Assembly: GCA_965213905.1 (NCBI GenBank)
Contig: OZ243922.1
Location: 496,001 to 560,000, forward strand
DNA length: 64,000 nt
Direction of reading: 5' to 3'
Source of the DNA: SIRX01 sp965213905
Lineage (GTDB): Bacteria > Actinomycetota > Rubrobacteria > Rubrobacterales > Rubrobacteraceae
Of this stretch, positions 16,517 through 24,000 are shown piece after piece. Both the position numbers and the translations under genes were made by a program. Under the pieces are notes generated by a model, which saw nothing but the letters and a program-made list of their open reading frames with translations, searched no databases and had not been told where the DNA came from. Each line of letters begins with the position of its first letter. Within the stretch, counting starts at the first letter, position 1.

Positions 16517-16541
16517 GTTATGATACACTATATATCATAAC
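16517..16541. promoter_or_regulatory. Palindromic operator between tetR and P450
   Basis: GTTATGATA, 7 bases, TATCATAAC: a perfect 9+9 inverted repeat in the divergent promoter region, overlapping TATA-like -10 candidates for both directions. It is the probable binding site of the adjacent TetR regulator. Confidence 0.65.
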
Positions 16542-16591
16542 TTTCAGAACAGTTGCACGTTCGTGTTTCATGAAGATTAGAGGAGTAAAGG

Positions 16592-17830
16592 ATGAGAGAA
16601 GAATCGGTGGCGGGTAGAAACGGGAATGGGTGTCCGGTGGATCATGCGGCTTTTTCCCAGCAGAAGACGGCGCGGGTGGTGGAGCCTACGGGGCCGAGGG
16701 CGGTCGAGCGGGACTCCGAGGGTGTGTGGCACGTGCGGTCTCACGCGCAGGCGCGGGCGGTTCTGCGGAGTACGGACACGAAACAGGCAGGTTTTAGTGC
16801 GGAGCTACAGGAGCGCATGCCGCAGAAAATGCGGTCGCCGATCTTGTATCAGGAGGGTAAGGAGCACAACGAGCAGCGCAAGCAAACCGCCCGCTTTTTC
16901 TCGCCGAAGGCCGTTAGTGAGAATTACCGGGAGCTTATGGGGGAGTTCGTCGAGGAACTTATAGGAGAGTTGGTGCGCAAGCGGCGCGCGGAGCTCGACG
17001 GGTTGAGCTTCAGGCTCGCTGTCAAAGTCGTGGCGAAGGTCGTGGGGCTTACCGACAGTCGTCTTCCGGGCATGGATCGGCGTCTCGAAACCTTCTTCGC
17101 CAACGACATGACGGAGTTTAGCTGGAGCCCTCGGGCACTACTCGGTTTCGCGCGTAACCAGGCGCGGGTGGGGGCGTTCTACTACCTGGACGTAAAACCG
17201 GCGATAGAGGCGCGTAAAAAAGAGCCGCAGGACGATGTGATCTCCCACCTCATCTCGAAGGGGTACGGGGACGCCGAGATCCTGACGGAGTGCCTTACCT
17301 ACGCCGCGGCGGGTATGGTCACGACCCGCGAGTTCATAAGCATCGCCGCCTGGCACATGTTGGAGCAGCCCGCGCTCCGCGAGCGTTATCTCGAGAGCGA
17401 CGAGGCAGGACGCCACGCGCTGCTGCAAGAGATACTGCGCCTCGAACCCGTCGTCGGTAACCTGTACCGGCGTGCGACCGCCGACATCCATCTCGACAAC
17501 GGCGGCGCGTCCGTAACTATCCCATCGGGGAGCCTCATAGACTTGCACACCTACGCGGCAAACGCCGACGAGAAAGTAACCGGCGAGTGTCCCCTGATGA
17601 TAACCCCCGACCGCGAGCTGCAGGCGGAGAAGGTCGGTCCGGCGGTGATGAGCTTCGGCGACGGGAGCCATCGCTGCCCGGGCGCCTACGTCGCCATCCA
17701 GGAGAGTGACGTGTTTTTGCGGCGGTTGCTCGCGCTGGAGGATCTGCGCATCGAACGCAAGCCGTCGGTGAGCTGGAACGACCTCGTAGCGGGGTACGAG
17801 TTGCGCGACTTCACCGTGGCTGTCGGGTAA
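16592..17830 (+). CDS. Cytochrome P450
   Basis: A complete 412-residue bacterial class I P450. The heme signature FGDGSHRCPG places the iron ligand at Cys362; the I-helix oxygen-activation motif AAAGMVTT ends at Thr254-Thr255 (251-255) and ExxR is Glu280-Ile-Leu-Arg283. It hydroxylates an unknown small molecule with electrons from ferredoxin partners, none of which are encoded nearby. GAGG and AAAGG lie before the ATG at 16592. Control by the divergent TetR gene is implied by a shared operator. CYP family not assigned. Confidence 0.92.
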   Translation: MREESVAGRNGNGCPVDHAAFSQQKTARVVEPTGPRAVERDSEGVWHVRSHAQARAVLRSTDTKQAGFSAELQERMPQKMRSPILYQEGKEHNEQRKQTARFFSPKAVSENYRELMGEFVEELIGELVRKRRAELDGLSFRLAVKVVAKVVGLTDSRLPGMDRRLETFFANDMTEFSWSPRALLGFARNQARVGAFYYLDVKPAIEARKKEPQDDVISHLISKGYGDAEILTECLTYAAAGMVTTREFISIAAWHMLEQPALRERYLESDEAGRHALLQEILRLEPVVGNLYRRATADIHLDNGGASVTIPSGSLIDLHTYAANADEKVTGECPLMITPDRELQAEKVGPAVMSFGDGSHRCPGAYVAIQESDVFLRRLLALEDLRIERKPSVSWNDLVAGYELRDFTVAVG

Positions 17831-17836
17831 GGTAGT

Positions 17837-19042
17837 TCACCCGCCCCGCTCGTTCTTCGCAACCCCCAACCAGCGTGCTATGGGGGCGGTGGTCAGTCCA
17901 TAAACGGCGACGGTGGAAAGGATGACGAGGAAAGCCAGCGGCGTGAGAGCTTCCGCCCCGGAGACTCCGGCGTCGGCGAGCTCCAGCCCGAAGACCGAGG
18001 CGACGGAGGCGGCTACTATGCCGCGGGGCGCCATCCAGCACAGGAAGGCTCGCTCGCGCGGAGGGAGGTCGGAGCCGAGAGTCGAGACGAGCACCGCCAC
18101 CGGGCGCACGACGAGTATTAGCACCAGGACGAAGACGAGCGTGCCGAGGGTAGCCACGGAGGTAAGCTCTTCCAGGCCGAGCCGGGCGGAGAGCACGATA
18201 AAGAGGATCGCCAGAAAAAGGTCTCTGAGCTCTTCTTTGAACTCCACGATGCCTTCCACGGAGACCGTTTGCTGGTTGGCGAGCGCAAGGCCCATGAGCG
18301 TAACGGCGAGCAGGCCGGACTCGGCCCGGATCAGGTCCGAGACGGCGAACGTTACCAGCACCGTCGCGAGCGTTACGCCGTTTCGGAGGTTCTCCGGAAC
18401 CCAACCACGGGACAGGGCCACAAATAAGAACCCGCCGCCCACCGCTCCCAGAAGCGTTCCGGCCAGGAAAGTCAGGGCGAAGCCTATAAAAAGCGAGCCG
18501 GTCTCTTCCCCCGAATTAGCCGCGATAATGCCTTGAAAGACGAGCACGGCCAGGATCGCGCCGATAGGGTCAACGAGTATCCCCTCCCACTTTAGGATGG
18601 AGTTCAGCCTCTCCACCGGCCGGGCGTGTTCCAGGAGCGGCAGCACGACCGTGGGGCCAGAAACGACGAGGATGGCGCCGAGCAGGGCGGAGAGTTGCGC
18701 GCTTAGGCCCAGCAAGAAGTACGCGGCCACCGAGGTTGGTAACCACGTAAGAAGCACCCCGACACTGATCAGCCGCCGCACCACCTTTCTTACGCCCCGC
18801 ACCTCTGAAATACGGAGGTTCAAGCCGCCCTCGAACAAGATGACCGCTACCAACAAGGAGACCAGAGGGGAGAGAACATCGCCGAGCAGGGCGTCCGGGT
18901 CAACCAGGCCGAAGACGGGACCGGCGAGAAGGCCGACCACCAGCAGGCACAGTATCGAGGGTACGCCCAACCGGGATGCGAGCCACTGGGCCCCCACGCC
19001 CAAAGCCACGATACTGCCGAGCGCCAGAAGCGGTTCTTCCAT
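17837..19042 (-). CDS. Cation:proton antiporter (CPA1 NhaP-like)
   Basis: A 401-residue antiporter with about 12 membrane helices. The transport core shows ILFEGGLNLRISEVR (about 68-82), the NhaP-type acidic motif, VVSGPTVVLPLLEHARP (about 127-143) and the conserved WEGILVDPIGAILAVL (about 152-167) carrying the Asp of the ion site. It exchanges Na+ or K+ for protons. Unlike many actinobacterial homologues it stops after the membrane domain, with no TrkA/RCK regulatory domain. It converges on the P450 gene with 6 bases between stops. Confidence 0.87.
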   Translation of the reverse strand: MEEPLLALGSIVALGVGAQWLASRLGVPSILCLLVVGLLAGPVFGLVDPDALLGDVLSPLVSLLVAVILFEGGLNLRISEVRGVRKVVRRLISVGVLLTWLPTSVAAYFLLGLSAQLSALLGAILVVSGPTVVLPLLEHARPVERLNSILKWEGILVDPIGAILAVLVFQGIIAANSGEETGSLFIGFALTFLAGTLLGAVGGGFLFVALSRGWVPENLRNGVTLATVLVTFAVSDLIRAESGLLAVTLMGLALANQQTVSVEGIVEFKEELRDLFLAILFIVLSARLGLEELTSVATLGTLVFVLVLILVVRPVAVLVSTLGSDLPPRERAFLCWMAPRGIVAASVASVFGLELADAGVSGAEALTPLAFLVILSTVAVYGLTTAPIARWLGVAKNERGG

Positions 19043-19088
19043 CAGAGATTGCCGCTTTTTTGCGGGCGGTGTTGTCGTTCTCTGCCGG

Positions 19089-19330
19089 TCATCTTTGTCC
19101 TTTGTGATCTTTGCCGCGTTCCATCCGGGCGGGCACCATTATCCGGTGTAGTCGGGCGGCGCGCAAAGCTTCGTCAGCCGCCGAAAGATAACAGTGCAAA
19201 AGAGCCGGGTACAAAACCAGTACGAGAAAGCTCTCGAAGCCGATGTTCGCGATGCCGCGGATGCCACCAACAGGATGATCGCCATCGTCGGGAAGATGAC
19301 GCTGAGATCAGGCAAGAAAACTTTCTTTAC
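19089..19330 (-). pseudogene. Possible remnant of a membrane protein gene
   Basis: Upstream of the antiporter on the same strand, a minus-strand frame reads GIANIGFESFLVLVLYPAL then LHCYLSAADEALRAARLHRI and ends at TGA 19089-19091. Just before it a second frame reads LPDLSVIFPTMAIILLVAS. No frame joins them and no start or ribosome site is apparent. I take it for the C-terminal end of a decayed membrane-associated gene; the family is not recognised. Confidence 0.3.
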
Positions 19331-19358
19331 TACCTGGTGTAAAAAGCACCGGCAGGCT

Positions 19359-20207
19359 ATGCCCGGCAAAGTAAAGCCTTACACTCTGCCTGAGAAACTT
19401 CCGGCCATCCGGAGCGTAATTGTATGTTGTCTTTATTTAGAAAGGGCGTGGAGTACGGACTCTTATACGAAACCGGAAGACCCGGAGAAACTCATAGAGG
19501 TAGAAGGTTTGGGCAAAGTGTATGGTAGCGGCGAGGCCCGGGTGGAAGCGCTCGCCGGGGTCAGTTTAGGGGTGCGCGCCGGGACTTGGGTGTCGGTGGT
19601 TGGGGCTTCCGGCTCAGGCAAGAGCACCTTGATGAACGTGATCGGGATGCTGGACCGGCCCACCTCCGGCTCCTACCGTCTCGGAGGCCGCGACGTGTCG
19701 GGGCTCGGCGGTAGGGAACTCGCCCGCATCCGGCGGGAAACCATAGGATTTATCTTCCAGGGCTACAACTTGCTGCCCCGCCAAGACGCCCGGCGCAACG
19801 TCGAGCTGCCCATGATCTACGACAACGTAGGGGCCAAAGAACGCCGCTGGCGGGCCACGGGGGCTCTGGAGCGGGTTGGCCTGGGCGACCGGCTCCACCA
19901 CCGGCCCTCGGAACTTTCGGGGGGCCAGCAACAAAGGGTCGCCATCGCCCGGGCCCTGGTCAACGAGCCGGCCCTCATCCTCGCCGACGAGCCCACGGGC
20001 AACCTCGACAGTGTCTCCGGCGGGTCCATCCTGGAGCTTTTCGGCGAGCTCCGGAGTTCGGGCGTCACGCTGATAGTCGTCACCCACGAGCCCGACGTGG
20101 CGGAATATGCCGGAAGGGTTATAGAGCTTCGGGATGGTTGTGTGATCTCCGACGGCGCGCCGGGGTCAACCGATGAAAAGCCCGCCGACCCGGATAGCGG
20201 CCGCTAG
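19359..20207 (+). CDS. ABC transporter ATP-binding protein (MacB/LolD type)
   Basis: The nucleotide-binding subunit of an exporter. The ABC domain starts about 39 residues in (KLIEVEGLGKVYGSGEARVEAL). It has Walker A GASGSGKST, Q-loop FIFQGYNLLP, signature LSGGQQQRVAIARAL, Walker B LILADEPTGNLD and the H-loop VTHEPD. The start is uncertain: ATG 19359 is canonical but adds an odd leader; the frame is open to GTG 19194; and ACG 19455, behind AAAGG, would give the normal family length. Its TAG overlaps the GTG of the permease by one base, so the two are coupled. Confidence 0.85.
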   Translation: MPGKVKPYTLPEKLPAIRSVIVCCLYLERAWSTDSYTKPEDPEKLIEVEGLGKVYGSGEARVEALAGVSLGVRAGTWVSVVGASGSGKSTLMNVIGMLDRPTSGSYRLGGRDVSGLGGRELARIRRETIGFIFQGYNLLPRQDARRNVELPMIYDNVGAKERRWRATGALERVGLGDRLHHRPSELSGGQQQRVAIARALVNEPALILADEPTGNLDSVSGGSILELFGELRSSGVTLIVVTHEPDVAEYAGRVIELRDGCVISDGAPGSTDEKPADPDSGR

Positions 20208-21472
20208 TGGGACGGTATCTGCGGCTGGTCGGCATGGGTTTTTCGGGCGCCGCCGCGAACCCGGTGCGGGCGCTGCTCACCATGCTCGGAATAATAATCG
20301 GGGTGGGGGCGGTCATCTTACTCACCTCCCTGGGCAACGGTATACAAGAGAGCGTTTCCGGTGAGATAGAAGGGCTCGGCACGAACCTCATCCAGGTCTC
20401 GCCGGGGGCCGGGGGCGGCGGCGCCCCGTTCGGCTCCGCGCCCGCGAGCACGCTGACCCTGGAGGACGCGGAAAAGGTTCGGGAGTTGGGCTCCGTGGAG
20501 CGGGTCTCGGCCTCCGCCGGCGCGGTGGCCCGGGTGCAAGCCGCCGGGGAAGGACAAAGTTCGGGTACTGGGGGCCAACCTGCCGGCGGGGCTTCGGAAG
20601 GTGGAATCCCGGAAAATCTCGGAGAGTCGTTTACGGGTGTGGGCCCCTCGTACGACGAGATCACACCGGTGGACCTCTCCGCCGGAAGGTTTATAGAAGG
20701 CGCAGGAGAGGTGGTGCTCGGTGATCCCGTGGTCGAAGACAAGCTCGGTGTCGCCCCGGAGAAAGCCGTCGGCCGAACGGTGAACGTCGGTGGCCGGGAT
20801 TTGGAAGTAGTCGGTGTCTCCGCCGCCCGGGAGGGAGGGGAAGAGTTCGGCCCCCCGGGCAGTGGTTCCGCCGTTTCGTACCTGCCGGTCACCGCCGCGA
20901 TGGAGCTCTCCGGCACGGAAAACGTCGGACAGTTGGTTATTCAGGCCCGAGACTCCGAGGCCGTGGGCCGGGCAGAAGAGCGCATCCGGTCGACCCTCAT
21001 CGAGGCCCACGGAGGGACGGAGGATTTCTCCATCTTTACCCAGGAAGAACTGCTCTCTACTTTCACGCAGGTAACCGACCAGCTCAACGTGTTTCTGGCC
21101 GGAATCGCCGGCATCTCGCTGTTGGTTGGGGGCATCGGGATCATGAACATCATGCTCGTCTCGGTGACCGAGCGCACCCGGGAGATCGGGATAAGAAAAG
21201 CGGTCGGCGCCAAAGACTCCGACATCCTCATACAGTTCTTGAGCGAAGCATTATTGCTGTCGCTGGTGGGTGGATTGCTCGGCATAGGCTTCGGCGTAGC
21301 GGCCGGCCTGATACTGCCCGGGCTACTAACAGACCTGCCACCGGCCATATTCCGGCTGCCCCAGATAGCCCTCGCTTTCGGGGTGGCAGGCGCCGTAGGG
21401 CTCGTGTTCGGGGTCTTACCAGCCTACCGTTCGGCCCGGCTGGCCCCCGTGAAAGCCCTAGGTAGAGAGTAG
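20207..21472 (+). CDS. ABC transporter permease (MacB/FtsX-like)
   Basis: A 421-residue MacB-type permease: helix at about 20-42 (ALLTMLGIIIGVGAVILLTSLG), a large extracytoplasmic MacB_PCD domain (about 45-280), then three helices at the C-terminus with the FtsX motif VTERTREIGIRKAVGAKDSDILIQFLSEA (in pieces, near residues 320-348). It works with the upstream ATPase in mechanotransmission-type export of lipoproteins, peptides or drugs. No MacA adaptor or outer-membrane partner is present, normal for Gram-positive bacteria. GTG start coupled to the ATPase stop. Confidence 0.88.
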   Translation: MGRYLRLVGMGFSGAAANPVRALLTMLGIIIGVGAVILLTSLGNGIQESVSGEIEGLGTNLIQVSPGAGGGGAPFGSAPASTLTLEDAEKVRELGSVERVSASAGAVARVQAAGEGQSSGTGGQPAGGASEGGIPENLGESFTGVGPSYDEITPVDLSAGRFIEGAGEVVLGDPVVEDKLGVAPEKAVGRTVNVGGRDLEVVGVSAAREGGEEFGPPGSGSAVSYLPVTAAMELSGTENVGQLVIQARDSEAVGRAEERIRSTLIEAHGGTEDFSIFTQEELLSTFTQVTDQLNVFLAGIAGISLLVGGIGIMNIMLVSVTERTREIGIRKAVGAKDSDILIQFLSEALLLSLVGGLLGIGFGVAAGLILPGLLTDLPPAIFRLPQIALAFGVAGAVGLVFGVLPAYRSARLAPVKALGRE

Positions 21473-21574
21473 TGCGTCTGTGTAATAATGCCCGAATGAC
21501 GGAGCAGAGGGGTTGACAACTTCCGCACACGTAAACAGGTTGCCCAAGCAAAAATCGGCTTCGGCGGCCGGCTT

Positions 21575-22726
21575 ATGAAACAGCCCTTGCAAAAGTTGCG
21601 CAACGCGTTGCAGGGATCTGACGGGCAAAAAAACGGGTTGCCGGAGACCGAGCCGGACGTAACGGCGAGCCCGACGCCGATTCGTATCTCGAAGCGTTCG
21701 CGCACGGCCTTGATCCTGGCCGTGCTCGTCGTGATCGGGCTGGTAGTCTGGTACGTGCCGGGGGTGGTTACGACACTCGTCGGTGGTTTTGCGCTCGCAC
21801 TCGTACTTTCTTTTCCCGTTCGCTGGCTCTCCAGAATCATGCCCCGCGGGCTGGCGATCCTCGGCTCGTTCTTGCTCTTGCTGGGGATAGTTATTTTGGC
21901 GCTGCTTATCCTGGTACCGCTGGTAGGAGAGCAGCTTGCCGCGTTTGCCGATGCTTTACCCGCCATAGCCGGCACCGCCGAACAGGGCTTGCAAAACCTG
22001 CTCAACTTATTCCAGCAGAGGGGACTTCTTCCCAGCGACTCCGACGAGGTTGCTTCGAGGGTCCGGGAGGATCTTACGAACGCCGCCCAGTCTCTGGCCG
22101 GCAACGTGCTCGGCGGCGCCCTGGGCGTCGTCACCGGCACTTTCAGCTTTGCCCTGACGCTCTTCGGGGTGCTATTTGTCGGAGCCTACCTGCTCGTGGA
22201 CGTCCGTCGCTTCAAGGCCGCCTACCTGCGCGCCGCGCCGCACGAGTATCGCCGGGACCTCCTTACCCTGTGGGACGCCTTCGGCTACTCGCTCTCCAAG
22301 TACCTCGGAGGACTCGCGCTGGTGCTCGCCATACAAGGGGCCGTCTCGGCTGTGGGATTGTTCTTTCTCGAAGTGCCCTACGCCCTGCTCCTCGGAGCCT
22401 GGGTCTCGGTGACGGCTATTATCCCGTATTTGGGAGCCTGGATCGGCTCCATCCCGGCGGTGCTCGTGGCGCTTACCACCGTCTCACCGACGACGGCGCT
22501 TTTGACGGCGGTGTTGTTTTTGGGTATCCAGCAGCTAGAAGGCAACTTTCTCACTCCTAAGATCCAGGGCGACACCCTGAAGGTGCATCCTATACTGGTC
22601 TTTTTGGCCGTAATAGTCGGCGGAGGACTGGGCGGTATAGCCGGGGTGATCGTGGCCGTCCCTTCCCTGGCCGTGCTGCGCGTCCTCTTCGACTTTTTCC
22701 GCGTACGCCTCACGACCCGGGCTTGA
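21575..22726 (+). CDS. AI-2E family transporter (second copy)
   Basis: A 383-residue paralogue of the gene at 12183. After a 45-residue cytoplasmic start the same fold follows: paired helices (about 45-75), a third helix (90-113), a soluble helical segment, VSVTAIIPYLGAWIGSIPAVLVAL with the conserved IIPYLG motif, and QQLEGNFLTPKIQG. Substrate unknown. Start is ATG 21575; no strong ribosome site is seen. It is followed after 12 bases by the YihY gene, so they are likely cotranscribed. Confidence 0.87.
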   Translation: MKQPLQKLRNALQGSDGQKNGLPETEPDVTASPTPIRISKRSRTALILAVLVVIGLVVWYVPGVVTTLVGGFALALVLSFPVRWLSRIMPRGLAILGSFLLLLGIVILALLILVPLVGEQLAAFADALPAIAGTAEQGLQNLLNLFQQRGLLPSDSDEVASRVREDLTNAAQSLAGNVLGGALGVVTGTFSFALTLFGVLFVGAYLLVDVRRFKAAYLRAAPHEYRRDLLTLWDAFGYSLSKYLGGLALVLAIQGAVSAVGLFFLEVPYALLLGAWVSVTAIIPYLGAWIGSIPAVLVALTTVSPTTALLTAVLFLGIQQLEGNFLTPKIQGDTLKVHPILVFLAVIVGGGLGGIAGVIVAVPSLAVLRVLFDFFRVRLTTRA

Positions 22727-22738
22727 GCTGAAAACGGT

Positions 22739-23617
22739 GTGAAGCCCTCGAACTCCTGGTACCTTAGACTCCGGTCTCCAGTCGAGAGGGTCTTAAAGAA
22801 CTTTATCCGCCACGACATGGCCGTCTACTCGATGGCCCTTGCTTACCGCGGTCTCTTCGCCCTCCTGCCGTTCGCCGTGTTTTTGGCCGCCGTACTGAGC
22901 TTTTTCCGCGTAAGCGGCTTGCTGATCTGGCTGGCGGAGAATGGTCCGCCCGGACTGCGCGGGCGGTTTCCGGAGCTGATCGAGAGTTTCGAAGACGGGA
23001 TTTTGGGACAAGCCCAGGGCGGACTGCTCGCGGCCGGCATAGTCCTCGCTTTCTGGTCGGTGACGATGGGAGCCCGAATTTTCACGAAAGCCATGAACGC
23101 CGTCTACGAGGTCCGGGAAACACGCCCGGCCTGGAAGCGGATACCGGCCTCAGTGGCCCTCGCCCCGGCGCTCGCCCTGGTTGGGACCGCCGCTATAGGA
23201 CTTATGCTCGCCACTTCCACGACTATCGGATGGGTTTCATCTTTATTTGGGTTGGACGTAGTATTCGTTTTCTTGTGGAGCCTGCTGCGCATCCCCATCG
23301 CACTCTTCTTGCTCGCGCTCGTCGTATCAGCAGCTTATCGTTTCGCGCCCAACAGCCATTCCACGCTGCGCTCGCTGATGCCCGGGGCGTTTTTGGCCGT
23401 GACGCTCTGGGCGCTCGCCTCGCTCGGGTTCGCCTACCTGGTGCCGCTCTTCCCGGACTACGGCGCGGTGTACGGAAGCCTCGGCGCCTCCATCTCACTA
23501 CTCATCTACCTGTACGCCTCGGCGCTGTCTATTCTACTGGGAGCCGAAGTGAATGCGGCAGGAATCGCCGGTCCCCCACAGAAGAGTGCGGCCCCGAAAA
23601 CTTCAAAGAAAGGGTAG
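22739..23617 (+). CDS. YihY/BrkB family membrane protein
   Basis: A 292-residue inner-membrane protein of the YihY/virulence factor BrkB (former RNase BN) family. Six hydrophobic helices are visible, with the family features MALAYRGLFALLPFAVFLAAVLSFF (in pieces, near residues 30-55), FWSVTMGARIFTKAMNAVYEVRETRPAWKR (around 103-132) and the final YGSLGASISLLIYLYASALSILLGAEVNA (around 248-276). Function is not established; it is not a ribonuclease. Start is GTG 22739, 12 bases after the upstream transporter. Confidence 0.88.
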   Translation: MKPSNSWYLRLRSPVERVLKNFIRHDMAVYSMALAYRGLFALLPFAVFLAAVLSFFRVSGLLIWLAENGPPGLRGRFPELIESFEDGILGQAQGGLLAAGIVLAFWSVTMGARIFTKAMNAVYEVRETRPAWKRIPASVALAPALALVGTAAIGLMLATSTTIGWVSSLFGLDVVFVFLWSLLRIPIALFLLALVVSAAYRFAPNSHSTLRSLMPGAFLAVTLWALASLGFAYLVPLFPDYGAVYGSLGASISLLIYLYASALSILLGAEVNAAGIAGPPQKSAAPKTSKKG

Positions 23618-24000
23618 AACTCCCGCCGCCGAGCTTGGGCTCCACCGGCTCCCCGGCGAAACGGTGAAAAAGCCAGACTTCTACACTACCCTGCGCTGAC
23701 GGAACTCCGAGGTCGGGCGGCATTGTGTAGCGTAGTCGCGTGCTCCAACCTGAAGACGTCGTCCATGTCTCCGGCGCCGCCGGTGGTGTTGGTAGTTGCG
23801 CGGCTCAGTTTTTGAAGGCCCTTGGCGCAAGTGTTATCGGGGTGGCAGGTCCCGCCGAAAAAGCTACCCGACCCCCCCCCCGGCCATCTTCTGGCCCGGT
23901 CTTTTTGGAGAGCGGTAGAGCCAGAAGTTTTCTCGTTTAGGTCCGAGGCAGATATTGTGGTGTTGTGTGGTTATTTATTGGTCTCGACGCTTTGGGGAGG
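23618..24000. other. Intergenic stretch holding a gene remnant and a run of ten C
   Basis: About 380 bases between the YihY gene and glmS. The centre is the quinone oxidoreductase remnant (23715-23864), followed by ten consecutive C (23872-23881), an error-prone homopolymer. No intact gene is seen. Confidence 0.55.
23715..23864 (+). pseudogene. Remnant of a second quinone oxidoreductase gene
   Basis: The translated stretch PEDVVHVSGAAGGVGSCAAQ, then FLKALGASVIGVAGPAEK is a close copy of residues about 146-185 of the MDR protein at 9534 (PEDVAYVSGAAGGVGSCAVQ, FAKARGVSVIGVAGSDEK). DNA is clearly similar across about 120 bases. Directly before it, 23715-23744 resembles the promoter region of that gene (9491-9520). 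The N-terminal coding part, about 430 bases, is therefore missing between promoter and Rossmann motif, and everything after the C-run is unrelated. A paralogue destroyed by internal and 3' deletion. Confidence 0.72.

Noticed and set aside
16526..16528. GTG 16528 as TetR start
   Set aside because: It lies in the operator palindrome and lacks a Shine-Dalgarno; TTG 16480 has AGGAG at the right distance.
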